This document shows positions 24,263 to 32,232 of a DNA stretch of 32,278 nt, one piece after another. The notes beneath the pieces were generated by a model. That model saw only the letters and a program-made list of their open reading frames with translations, searched no databases and was not told the origin of the DNA. The stretch spans positions 1-32,278 of the forward strand of contig JAAVFP010000043.1 of the NCBI GenBank assembly GCA_014800735.1. Reading direction: 5' to 3'. The translations under genes were made by a program, and so were the position numbers. The stretch's first letter is position 1, and every line of letters begins with the position of its first letter. This DNA comes from Bacteroidales bacterium. GTDB lineage: Bacteria; Bacteroidota; Bacteroidia; Bacteroidales; Muribaculaceae.

Positions 24263-24721
24263 TTATTTCTGATTAATCGGTAATGAAAAGGTCTCGGTGC
24301 GCGGAGGCAGACAGGATTCGCCATTGCACACCATATATGATATTCGGGCTTCGATGCAGGCATCATCGGGCTCGCTCACAACAAAAGGAACGGTGAAAGT
24401 GGCCGTACCATCCCACCACGCCAGGGTCATGCCGAACATCTCGTCATCGACCTGCGTTGCGGGGCGATCCGCCGCGGGATTGGCCGTGAAAGTCACTCCC
24501 CGACTACCCGAAAGGTCAATTTCAGTTGGACGCGGACCGCCCTCGGGTAGTTCGAGAGCATAGAGATGCCAGCCCGGCTCCAGGACGGCACGGAAAGTAG
24601 CCGTGCAGGTGTCGGCGCGCTCAACCGATGCGCTCCAGTTGACCGCACGGGGCATCTGGGCCGCACAACCAAGTGCCGCAAGCACCAGCGCGAAAGTGAA
24701 AGTTATATTGCGAATATTCAT
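24263..24721 (-). CDS. exported DsbD alpha-domain-like protein
   Basis: A 152-residue exported protein. I use the ATG at 24721 (MNIRNITFTFAL), which gives a clean signal peptide; a longer reading from 24775 buries it. The segment ALGCAAQ could be a lipobox (Cys19) or a type I cleavage region. The rest matches the DsbD N-terminal domain, with 'GWHLYALELPEGGPRP' spacing and the redox-like pair Cys132/Cys137 (CNGESC) just before LPPRTETF, as in the neighbouring DsbD. It may accept electrons from, or be a substrate of, the full DsbD with which it is co-transcribed. The first gene of the operon ending at 19282. Confidence 0.85.
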   Translation of the reverse strand: MNIRNITFTFALVLAALGCAAQMPRAVNWSASVERADTCTATFRAVLEPGWHLYALELPEGGPRPTEIDLSGSRGVTFTANPAADRPATQVDDEMFGMTLAWWDGTATFTVPFVVSEPDDACIEARISYMVCNGESCLPPRTETFSLPINQK

Positions 24722-24791
24722 TTTCAAATCAAGGTCATAAATCATGCCCTGCGCCCGGCCGAAGCCATCACACATAAGGGCAAACTCTTGG

Positions 24792-24799
24792 CAAAGTTA
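24792..24799 (-). promoter_or_regulatory. -7 box of the dsbD-mazG-topB operon
   Basis: The minus strand reads TAACTTTG, an exact -7 element, about 70 bases before the ATG at 24721. No TTG is seen at -33. Confidence 0.5.
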
Positions 24800-24932
24800 A
24801 TACTTTAAACGCATTAAATAAAATCTATCACGATTTTTTTGAAGCGGCCGCACTAAATCCGGTTAATCAGACTTATGTTTTTAAGCATGCGCGTTTTCTT
24901 CACCAAGTGTTCGTCACACCATAATTTTTTCG

Positions 24933-24940
24933 TAATTTTG
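24933..24940 (+). promoter_or_regulatory. -7 box of the FKBP_N-like gene
   Basis: TAATTTTG lies 29 bases before the ATG at 24970. The -33 region has only GTTCG, a weak match. With the element at 24792-24799 it makes the 24722-24969 gap a divergent promoter region. Confidence 0.5.
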
Positions 24941-24969
24941 TTGCATCACCAATTTAATGAGACTACGCC

Positions 24970-25758
24970 ATGAAACGATTATTCTTGTCCTTGTTGTCAC
25001 TTGTAATGGTTGCCGCGACGATTAATGCCCTCGAACCGTCCGACTCGCTTTCATATGCACTGGGTTATCAGGTTGCCGAGGGGGTAACAACTTCCGACGA
25101 AAGCCCAATTCACAACAATGCTGATGCCAAGGAGTTTATAAGCGGTTTAAGGGCCGGATTCGCAAACCGGCTCAATATGGCCGACTCCACCTACCTGATG
25201 TCGTATATGGCCGGTGTACTTCAGGCCACCTTCCGGACGGACGCCCTTGCCCTCCGCCCAAAGGAGGATTGGCCTCCGCTGGAGTGTATGATTGAAGGAC
25301 TAAGACGCGTTGTCAACAATGAAGTTACACTACCGGCCGATACAACCGAGGCTATAGCCTATGCGAGGCAATACGTCGGAAAGCAACGTTCGGATTTTGA
25401 TGCCGAGACACAATGCAACATATATCGGGCAATGGGAATAGTCCAGCCCTATTCACCTCAAGTCGACGAGTTCATCAACCAGTACGACCTGACCAAACAT
25501 TATACCCCGCAGCCCCGGGCCTATGCTCAGGGCATGATTGACACACTCGAACCGCTCACGATGTCGGATAATCCCTTCATCTATGGCAAATCCATGTCAC
25601 AGATGCTGATATTAAACGGATTAGGAGACAAACTCAACGAGGAAATGTTTATCACCGGCGCTGAAGCGGCACTCAAGCTTACCGAACCACTGATTCCGGC
25701 TGATGAAATCGAAAATATGATTATGCGCCACAACCAGGACCAGGCCGAGAGTGAATAA
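24970..25758 (+). CDS. exported FKBP_N-like protein without a PPIase domain
   Basis: A 262-residue exported protein with a signal peptide of about 20 residues. Its first part, SLSYALGYQVAEGV, resembles the N-terminal dimerisation domain of Mip/FkpA-type FKBP prolyl isomerases, and a second similar helical block may follow (PRAYAQGMID). The catalytic FKBP domain that normally follows is missing and there is no trace of its conserved aromatic pocket, so it is probably a helical chaperone-like or structural protein. The family link is by pattern only. The stop overlaps by one base the start of a possible 38-codon basic ORF. Confidence 0.7.
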   Translation: MKRLFLSLLSLVMVAATINALEPSDSLSYALGYQVAEGVTTSDESPIHNNADAKEFISGLRAGFANRLNMADSTYLMSYMAGVLQATFRTDALALRPKEDWPPLECMIEGLRRVVNNEVTLPADTTEAIAYARQYVGKQRSDFDAETQCNIYRAMGIVQPYSPQVDEFINQYDLTKHYTPQPRAYAQGMIDTLEPLTMSDNPFIYGKSMSQMLILNGLGDKLNEEMFITGAEAALKLTEPLIPADEIENMIMRHNQDQAESE

Positions 25759-25874
25759 TGAGTCGGGGAAAAGAGCAAAGTAAGCATCGCGTCGGCGTGA
25801 AATCACATGTAAAAAGGCCAAAAAAAGCTAAAAACAGCCGCCGCGGGCCCGGCATCGGCCTCTATGTCAAATAA
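25758..25874 (+). CDS. possible 38-residue basic peptide
   Basis: The ATG overlaps the preceding stop (TAATG) and opens 38 codons ending at 25874, just before the next -7 box. The product is very basic (Lys/Arg/His at about 15 of 38 positions, e.g. VKRPKKAKNSRRGPG), like a nucleic-acid-binding peptide. No family is recognised; coding potential rests only on the start/stop coupling and could be chance. Confidence 0.28.
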   Translation: MSRGKEQSKHRVGVKSHVKRPKKAKNSRRGPGIGLYVK

Positions 25875-25880
25875 AATGTG

Positions 25881-25888
25881 TAACTTTG
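25881..25888 (+). promoter_or_regulatory. -7 box of the GT5-like gene
   Basis: TAACTTTG, an exact -7 element, lies 50 bases before the ATG at 25938. No TTG is present at the usual -33 distance. Confidence 0.5.
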
Positions 25889-25937
25889 CACCTAATTAGA
25901 CTATAATTAAATATTTTCCCCTCCTCAACAACCGAGA

Positions 25938-26750
25938 ATGGACGTAAACAAAGTCTTGTACATCTCCCAGGAGATTGACCCATACCTGCCCGACGGAAAG
26001 ATGTCGACCTTCGGTCGCGCCCTGCCCCAGGGTATTCAGGAAAAAGGAGCCGAAGTGCGCACCTTTATGCCTAAGTTCGGCGCTATCAATGAGCGTCGCA
26101 ATCAGTTGCACGAAGTGATTCGCCTTTCGGGCATGAATATCGACATTGACGATACCGACCATCCGCTTATTATTAAAGTAGCTACCCTTCAGCCCACCAG
26201 GCTGCAGGTTTACTTCATTGACAACGACGATTTCTTCATGCGTCACACCCCGGGCAAACTCGAAACTGAGGAGACACCCGAGGAAAACGACGAACGCGCC
26301 ATTTTCTTTGTGCGCGGCGTGGTGGAAACGGTGAAGAAACTGCGCTGGGAGTCCTCCATTGTGCACTGCACCGGCTGGATTTGCGCCCTTGCACCCCTTT
26401 ACCTCAAAACGAAGTACGAGGACGACCCTTCGTTCCGCAGCTGCAAGATTGTGTACTCGCTGTTCGACAATGCCTTCGATGGCACTATGGACGCACGCAT
26501 GTACGAAAAACTCAAAGGCGAAGGATTTACCGACGAGCAACTGGCTTCGCTCAAAGCCGACGGCAGCGACGCCGTGGACTGGAAGAAGCTCAACAAGCTC
26601 GCCATCGATTTTTCGGACGCCGTGGTGGAAAGTTCGCAGAATGTGAACCCCGAGCTGGTGGAATACGCCAAAGCTTCGGGCAAACCCTTCCTGCCCTACC
26701 CCGGCGAAGACAATATCGATGCCTACCACGAGTTCTATAAATCTCTCTAA
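25938..26750 (+). CDS. glycogen/starch synthase-like protein, GT5 N-terminal domain only
   Basis: A 270-residue protein matching the N-terminal catalytic half of GT5 glycogen/starch synthases. It begins VLYISQEIDPYLPDGKMSTF, the counterpart of the 'E.AP..K.GGLADV' ADP-glucose loop, but here the GGL element is altered to KMSTFGRALP. HCTGWICALAPLYLK corresponds to the 'H.HDWQT' region, again diverged. The C-terminal Rossmann half needed for a complete GT-B active site is absent. This one-domain form is common in Bacteroidetes, so it is a real gene, but synthase activity is doubtful. The DUF4270 lipoprotein gene follows 36 bases on. Confidence 0.82.
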   Translation: MDVNKVLYISQEIDPYLPDGKMSTFGRALPQGIQEKGAEVRTFMPKFGAINERRNQLHEVIRLSGMNIDIDDTDHPLIIKVATLQPTRLQVYFIDNDDFFMRHTPGKLETEETPEENDERAIFFVRGVVETVKKLRWESSIVHCTGWICALAPLYLKTKYEDDPSFRSCKIVYSLFDNAFDGTMDARMYEKLKGEGFTDEQLASLKADGSDAVDWKKLNKLAIDFSDAVVESSQNVNPELVEYAKASGKPFLPYPGEDNIDAYHEFYKSL

Positions 26751-26786
26751 GAATTCACTCGCGCGCACGCGCACGTTTCTTTAATT

Positions 26787-28178
26787 ATGAAACTCAAAAC
26801 TTCATTAGCCGCACTTGCCGCAGTGAGCCTGCTGAGCTTCACCGCCTGCGACGATACCACATCGACTATCGGCGCCTCGCTCACCGGCGACAATGTTGCT
26901 ATCCTGATTGACTCGACCTACACCCTGACGGGTCGCACGGTTGAAACGGGCCCCATCAGCCCCAAGACATCACAGATGCTTATCGGTGCAATCAACGTGC
27001 CTGAGTACGGCACCATGCGTTCCAACGTGGTGACACAGTTTCTGCCCGTGACCGCCATCGACACCACCACCTTCACCGTGGAGCAGATGGACTCGGTGTT
27101 CCTCACGCTGCAATACTCGCGCGGCGCTTTCATCGGCGACTCCGTGGCACCCCTCGGCATCACCGTCTATGAGCTGAACCGCCAGCTGCCGCAGGACATC
27201 AATTCGGCCTTCAACCCCGCCGACTTCTACAACTCCACCCCGCTTGGCTCGGTGGCCTACAACACGGCGATTTTCGAGGACGACTCGCTGTCCTACCACT
27301 CCACCCGCTCGGTGAATGTGCCGCTGCCGCTGGAGTTCGGCAAGAAGCTCTACAATGCCTATATGGAAAATTCGGCCAACTTTGCCAACGGTCAGGTGTT
27401 CTCGGAGAATGTGCTTCCGGGCTTGTATATCGAGAACAGCTACGGCTCGGGCCGCATGACCCTGTTCAGCCGCACAGGCATCTGCATGCACTTCTTCAAA
27501 GAGTACTACGATGAAGATGAAAAGTGCGACACCACCTACGCCACTACATATAATTATATGCTTGTGACTCCCGAGGTGCTCAGTAACAACGACCTTGACA
27601 TCAACCTGAGCGACGGCCTGAAGCAGCGCTACGCCGATGGCAAGACACTCCTGGTGGCACCCGCGGGCTACGAAGCTGAGGTGGAATTTCCTCTTACGGA
27701 AATCATCAACACCTTCCGCACCGGCGACAAGAGCCTTACTGTGGCAAACAGCCTGACGCTGTCCATCCCTGTTGACACGATTGCCAACGACTTCGGGGTG
27801 TCGGCTCCGCCATATGCCCTGATGGTGCTCAAAAAGGACCGTGAGTCGTTCTTCGCTAATAACAAGGTGCCCGACGATGTCACCTCGTTCTATGCAACCT
27901 ACAACTCCACTACCGGCAGCTACGACTTTTCAAGCATGCTCAACTACCTCACCGAGATGCTCAAGCGCGACGATATCACTGCCGAGGACTGGACATTCAG
28001 CGTAGTGCCGGTGCAGATTAACTTCGAGGAAACAGTGTCGTCAAGCTATTACTACTACGGTACCTCGTCATCAGTGATTTCGGAAGTTCAGCCTTACCTG
28101 ATTTCGCCGGCCATGTGCGAGCTCCGGCTGGCCGACGCCAAAATCAAATTCACCTACAGCCGCCAGATTATCAAGTAA
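26787..28178 (+). CDS. DUF4270-family lipoprotein
   Basis: A 463-residue exported lipoprotein. The signal peptide ends LLSFTAC with Cys21 as the lipid-bearing residue, followed by an Asp/Thr-rich spacer. The mature protein has the DUF4270 pattern, with SPKTSQMLIGAINVPEYG near residues 58-75 and beta-rich sequence throughout; the function of the family is unknown. It sits behind the GT5-like gene, a neighbourhood I recall from other Bacteroidales, and is probably co-transcribed with it. A GC-rich hairpin follows the stop. Confidence 0.86.
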   Translation: MKLKTSLAALAAVSLLSFTACDDTTSTIGASLTGDNVAILIDSTYTLTGRTVETGPISPKTSQMLIGAINVPEYGTMRSNVVTQFLPVTAIDTTTFTVEQMDSVFLTLQYSRGAFIGDSVAPLGITVYELNRQLPQDINSAFNPADFYNSTPLGSVAYNTAIFEDDSLSYHSTRSVNVPLPLEFGKKLYNAYMENSANFANGQVFSENVLPGLYIENSYGSGRMTLFSRTGICMHFFKEYYDEDEKCDTTYATTYNYMLVTPEVLSNNDLDINLSDGLKQRYADGKTLLVAPAGYEAEVEFPLTEIINTFRTGDKSLTVANSLTLSIPVDTIANDFGVSAPPYALMVLKKDRESFFANNKVPDDVTSFYATYNSTTGSYDFSSMLNYLTEMLKRDDITAEDWTFSVVPVQINFEETVSSSYYYYGTSSSVISEVQPYLISPAMCELRLADAKIKFTYSRQIIK

Positions 28179-28203
28179 TCCGGCATGAAAAATCAAAACA
28201 CGC

Positions 28204-28240
28204 AATCCCGCCTGAGCCGCATCATCGGCCGGGCGGGATT
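28204..28240 (+). terminator. hairpin after the DUF4270 gene
   Basis: AATCCCGCC (28204-28212) pairs perfectly with GGCGGGATT (28232-28240). No long T-run follows directly, so termination is less certain than at other sites in this window. Confidence 0.5.
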
Positions 28241-28290
28241 CGTGCATTTCACGGGCCGTGATTTTTTTTGGTAAAAAAAGTTTGATTTTC

Positions 28291-28322
28291 TTGCATAATA
28301 CCCCACATTGTTGTTATCTTCG
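28291..28322 (+). promoter_or_regulatory. promoter of the pRiA4b ORF-3-like gene
   Basis: TTG (28291-28293), a 21-base gap and TATCTTCG (28315-28322), one base from TAnnTTTG, lie 48 bases before the ATG at 28371. Confidence 0.5.
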
Positions 28323-28370
28323 CAGTGTCTAAGCAAAGACCAACGATTGTAGAACATTCACTACCTTTTT

Positions 28371-28916
28371 ATGATATTCAATTTCCGCATTGTTTCCGAT
28401 GAAGTTGACAACTTCAAGCGCGAAATCAAGATTGATACCACCGCCACCTTCCTTGACCTCAAAAAGGCCATCTGCGACAGCGTTGGCTATGACAAAACCC
28501 AGATGAGTTCCTTCTTCCTGTGCGACCGCAACTGGGAGAAAGGCAAAGAAATCACTTTCGAGGACATGGGCAGCGACCCCGACCAGGACGTGTGGCTGAT
28601 GGACGAGGCCATCCTTGGCGACTTCATCGAGGACGAGGGCCAGAAACTGCTCTACGTGTTCGATTATCTCACTGACCGTGCTTTCTTCATCGAAATGACT
28701 GAAATCATCACCGGTCGTTCGCTCAAGGACCCCGTGTGTTCCCTGTCGCTTGGCCAGGCACCGCCCGAATCCGTGGACCTCGATGAATTCGACGCTAAAA
28801 TCGATGCCAAACAGACCGCTGCGATGACCGACCTCGACGAGGACTTTTACGGCAACGACTCGTTCAACGACGATGAGTTCGATGCTGAAGGCTTCGACGA
28901 AATGACCTTCGATTAA
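28371..28916 (+). CDS. plasmid pRiA4b ORF-3-like protein
   Basis: A 181-residue cytoplasmic protein related to the pRiA4b ORF-3 family, whose function is unknown. Landmarks are a ubiquitin-like first segment (FNFRIVSDEV, then TFLDLKKAICDSVGY), SSFFLCDRNWEKGKEIT and LLYVFDYLTDRAFFIEM. The C-terminal 30 residues are extremely acidic (DLDEDFYGNDSFNDDEFD). It is a single gene with its own promoter; the region between it and cls contains a long hairpin. Confidence 0.83.
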   Translation: MIFNFRIVSDEVDNFKREIKIDTTATFLDLKKAICDSVGYDKTQMSSFFLCDRNWEKGKEITFEDMGSDPDQDVWLMDEAILGDFIEDEGQKLLYVFDYLTDRAFFIEMTEIITGRSLKDPVCSLSLGQAPPESVDLDEFDAKIDAKQTAAMTDLDEDFYGNDSFNDDEFDAEGFDEMTFD

Positions 28917-28955
28917 TCCGGTCTCATCGAATAATTCCCCCACTTACCGCGCTGC

Positions 28956-28995
28956 GGCGCGATTCGGCGTCATCCGCAATACGCTGAATCGCGCC
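28956..28995. repeat. 15-bp stem hairpin in the cls leader
   Basis: Arms 28956-28970 and 28981-28995 pair at 14 of 15 positions around a 10-base loop. There is no T-run, so it may be an RNA processing or stability element, a Rho-independent-like pause, or an intergenic palindrome. It ends 36 bases before the cls ATG. Confidence 0.5.
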
Positions 28996-29031
28996 GCGCG
29001 GCAATCTCTCCAACACACCACTCCCTCGCAA

Positions 29032-30498
29032 ATGTACGACAGCATCATATCCATCATACACTCCGGCTGGCTCTACACGGGTTTTGCCGTGGTGGCTGTC
29101 GTGTCCACCATAATCACTATACTGATTATCCTGTCGGAGAACCGCAATCCGGTGAAATCGCTCGCCTGGGTCACTGTGCTCCTGCTGCTGCCCGTAGTGG
29201 GACTGATTCTGTACCTGTTCTTCGGGCGCAACCTCAAGAACATGCACATGATTTCGCGCCGCAACCGCCGCAAACTGCGCCGGGGCGAAAAGCGCGTGCA
29301 CACCGACCCTCGTCGCATGGGCCTGGGCAATGCCAGCCTGCAGCAAATCAATCTGGGCCGCTCGCTCACCGGCGCCCAGTTCTATGCCGACAATCACGTG
29401 GAGGTGTTCACCGACGGCCGCTCGAAGTTCGACAGTCTGCTGGCCGACCTGCGACGCGCCCGCCATTCAATCAACCTGCAATACTACATTTTCGAGGACG
29501 ATAACATAGGCCGCCAGGTGGCTGACATACTGAAGGAAAAAGCCGCCGCAGGTGTGACGGTGCGCGTAATCTACGACCACGTGGGCTCCTTCAGCGTGCG
29601 CTCGCGTTTTTTCCGCGAGCTTCGCAATGCCGGGGTGGCCGCGCATCCGTTCTTCAAAGTTACTTTCCCGCAGTTCGGCACACGTGTGAACTGGCGCAAC
29701 CACCGCAAGATGGTGATAATTGACCAGACCGTGGGCTATCTGGGCGGAATGAACGTGGCCGACCGTTACATTGACGGGGGCCGCACGTTCGACTCCTGGC
29801 GCGATACTCACGTGCGTGTTATCGGGCCGGTGGTCGCCGCGTTGCAGTACTCCTTTGCCGTTGACTGGGCCTTTATGGGCGGCGAACTGATTGATGAATC
29901 CGTGCGCTCGGACAGCTCGGTGTTCATCCCCTCGCCTTCGGCGCTGGGCGGCATAGGCGCCCAACTGCTGGTGTCGGGGCCCACTCACCAGTGGGCCAAT
30001 ATCGCGCTGGCGTTCCACAAAGCCATTGCCAACGCTCAGCGCTGTGTGTTCATCCACACACCCTACTTTCTGCCCACCGAGGCGCTGCTCAAAGCACTCC
30101 AGTCGGCAGCCCTGGCGCATGTGGATGTCCGCATCATGCTGCCCGACAAGAGCGACTCGCGTATGCTGACCATGGCTTCCAACTCCTACATCTCCGAGAG
30201 TCTGCGCGCCGGCATAAAAATCTACCGCTACAAGCCCGGCATGCTGCACTCCAAGATGATTATTGTGGACGATGAATTCGTGAGTATCGGTTCGACCAAC
30301 TTCGATTTCCGCAGCTTTGAATGTAACTTCGAGAGCAATCTGTTCTTCTTCTCCCGCGAGTTCAACGAGCGTATGACCGAGATTTTCCGCAACGACCTCC
30401 GCCACAGCACTCGCATCGAAGCCTCCGCATGGCGCAAGCGCCCATTCGGGCAGAGGTTTGTGGAATCGTTGGTGCGCCTGCTCAGCCCTGTGCTTTAA
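29032..30498 (+). CDS. cls: cardiolipin synthase
   Basis: A 488-residue membrane-bound phospholipase D-family enzyme that joins two phosphatidylglycerols into cardiolipin. Two N-terminal transmembrane helices (about 13-34 and 45-65, PLDc_N region) precede two HxKxxxxD catalytic motifs: HRKMVIID from His224 with GGMN after it, and HSKMIIVD from His406 with GSTNFD after it. Both motifs are intact and the length is normal. The gene is followed by a short AT-rich gap and an HD-domain gene on the same strand. Confidence 0.94.
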   Translation: MYDSIISIIHSGWLYTGFAVVAVVSTIITILIILSENRNPVKSLAWVTVLLLLPVVGLILYLFFGRNLKNMHMISRRNRRKLRRGEKRVHTDPRRMGLGNASLQQINLGRSLTGAQFYADNHVEVFTDGRSKFDSLLADLRRARHSINLQYYIFEDDNIGRQVADILKEKAAAGVTVRVIYDHVGSFSVRSRFFRELRNAGVAAHPFFKVTFPQFGTRVNWRNHRKMVIIDQTVGYLGGMNVADRYIDGGRTFDSWRDTHVRVIGPVVAALQYSFAVDWAFMGGELIDESVRSDSSVFIPSPSALGGIGAQLLVSGPTHQWANIALAFHKAIANAQRCVFIHTPYFLPTEALLKALQSAALAHVDVRIMLPDKSDSRMLTMASNSYISESLRAGIKIYRYKPGMLHSKMIIVDDEFVSIGSTNFDFRSFECNFESNLFFFSREFNERMTEIFRNDLRHSTRIEASAWRKRPFGQRFVESLVRLLSPVL

Positions 30499-30554
30499 AA
30501 AAGTAAACACACTCTAATACGATTTATACATATATAAATATTATTTACCCTGAT

Positions 30555-31154
30555 ATGACAACACGCGAACGGTTCATTGACATCCTTACAAAAACTGAAC
30601 GCCAGAACATCGACTATGTTATCGAGGACCTCGACTCTTGGGGATTCTTCGATGCCCCGGCATCGTGCCAGGGCCACGGCGCCCACCCCGGTGGCCTGCT
30701 TGAGCACTCGCTCAACGTTTACGATGCCGCCATGGCCGAACGGGAATATATCCTGAAAGTGCGCCCCGACCTGGAGCCGCAGCTCAAGCCCGAGTCGGTG
30801 GCTATCGCCGCCCTGCTCCACGATGTGTGCAAATCGGATTTCTATCGTCTGGTCAAGAAAAAACGTCGCAACGAAATCGGCGTATACGAGGAATTCGAAA
30901 CCTACGAAATACACGACGAAAACTTCCCCGTGGGTCACGGCGAAAAATCCGTGATTCTGCTCCTGCAATCGGGCCTCGACCTCTACGACGACGAAATCTG
31001 CGCCATCCGCTGGCACATGGGTCCCTGGAATATGTCGGGCGACGACGAAAAATTCTACCGCAAGGCCGGCAAGGCATCTCCGCTCCAGCCTCTCATCCAC
31101 TCGGCCGACACCATAGCCTCGGCCATCATGGAGCGCCCGGCTGCAAAACTGTGA
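30555..31154 (+). CDS. HD-domain phosphohydrolase
   Basis: A 199-residue cytoplasmic HD-superfamily metal-dependent phosphohydrolase. The metal ligands fit: His51 in LLEHSLNVY, the HD doublet His89-Asp90 in ALLHDVCK, His128 and His154, and Asp184 in SADTIAS. Relatives act on nucleotides or cyclic nucleotides; the substrate cannot be inferred here. The stop codon overlaps the first base of a strong terminator, which closes the transcript. Confidence 0.88.
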   Translation: MTTRERFIDILTKTERQNIDYVIEDLDSWGFFDAPASCQGHGAHPGGLLEHSLNVYDAAMAEREYILKVRPDLEPQLKPESVAIAALLHDVCKSDFYRLVKKKRRNEIGVYEEFETYEIHDENFPVGHGEKSVILLLQSGLDLYDDEICAIRWHMGPWNMSGDDEKFYRKAGKASPLQPLIHSADTIASAIMERPAAKL

Positions 31155-31198
31155 AACAAATATATCCCCGTAAACAATTGCCGGGGATATATTTGTTT
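31154..31198 (+). terminator. 17-bp perfect terminator of the HD-domain gene
   Basis: Arms 31154-31170 and 31182-31198 are perfectly complementary, GC core CCCCG, AT-rich base and a T-run at the end. Confidence 0.85.
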
Positions 31199-31225
31199 TA
31201 TAAGCATATTTGATTACCTAAGATT

Positions 31226-31963
31226 ATGAAGAAGTCGCTTATGCTCCTGGCCCTGCTGGCCGCTTTCGTTCCTGCCAAGGCGCAGGTGAACATTCCCTAT
31301 CAGGAAATAACCTACGATGTTCACTACCATTGGGGACTGGTGGACCTTATGATTGCCCACGGCCTGGTGACAATTCAGACCGAGGGTCAGAACTTCAGCG
31401 CCACGCTCGACGGCAACAGCATCCCCTGGGAGGGGCGCGTATTCTGCGTGTCGGACACCCTGCAGGCCACTATGACACCGACCGACGGCCTCAGCCACGA
31501 GACAGTGACTTACGAGAACGGATGGTACATGAAACCGAAAGCGAGCCAATATCGCTCCGATGGTTTCGACCCCTCGAATCCTGCCAATTATAAAAACATC
31601 CAGGGCCAGGGCGAGCTCAACGCAAGCGGGAGCACCATGGAAGCCATCACCGTTACAGCCGATATGCTCGGCCTGTTCTACTACTTCCGCGAGATGGATT
31701 TCGACAACATGACTCCGGGGAACAGTATCACTATACCTATTTCGGTGACCGGCGGTTACGACCAGAGTGTCGTTGTCACCTACAACGGCTGCGGCGACTA
31801 CAACGGCTCCCCTACTTTTGATGTCGACTTCCAGTACACCTATCACGGAGCCCCGAGCGGTTACACCGTGCAGGCGCGGGTGGACACCGCCAGCCGAATC
31901 CCGGTGCTGATCAGCGCCAGTCTGCCCGCAGGCCATGTGGAGATGATTCACACGCCCGTGTGA
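31226..31963 (+). CDS. exported DUF3108-like protein
   Basis: A 245-residue exported protein. The signal peptide cleaves near VPAKA-QVN (residue 19/20). The mature part begins with EITYDVHYHWGLVDLMIAHG, the strand-rich opening of DUF3108-type beta proteins, and continues with repeated Y-rich strands up to the C-terminus ARVDTASRIPVLISASL. Function unknown; periplasmic or outer-membrane-associated location is inferred. It sits alone between the HD-gene terminator and the tRNA-Gly genes. Confidence 0.72.
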   Translation: MKKSLMLLALLAAFVPAKAQVNIPYQEITYDVHYHWGLVDLMIAHGLVTIQTEGQNFSATLDGNSIPWEGRVFCVSDTLQATMTPTDGLSHETVTYENGWYMKPKASQYRSDGFDPSNPANYKNIQGQGELNASGSTMEAITVTADMLGLFYYFREMDFDNMTPGNSITIPISVTGGYDQSVVVTYNGCGDYNGSPTFDVDFQYTYHGAPSGYTVQARVDTASRIPVLISASLPAGHVEMIHTPV

Positions 31964-32051
31964 AGCCGAAAAAAGTTCAGTGACAAATATCTGATATTTA
32001 GCGTCTTGTTTTCGAGGCGCTATTTTTCTGTGAAAAAAGTTGCAGAAAAAT

Positions 32052-32082
32052 TTGGTCAGTCCAAAAAAAGTGTCTAACTTTG
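32052..32082 (+). promoter_or_regulatory. tRNA-Gly promoter
   Basis: TTG (32052-32054), a 20-base spacer and TAACTTTG (32075-32082) match the consensus well; the first tRNA begins 25 bases after the -7 box. Confidence 0.7.
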
Positions 32083-32107
32083 CATCGCAATTGAGAGAAA
32101 CAACAAC

Positions 32108-32180
<73 letters not shown>

Positions 32181-32232
32181 CAAAAAAGAGAACATTAAAA
32201 TACTCGTTGTCAGCGCGAAAGCTACACATCAT

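Noticed and set aside
25758-25874. Ribosomal protein bTHX for the small basic ORF
   Set aside because: The peptide is basic and of similar size, but it lacks the GKGD...RGK...GSYG...RPRK pattern of that family.
29467-30510. A 347-codon minus-strand frame opposite cls
   Set aside because: Antisense to both intact HxKxxxxD motifs; no family features.
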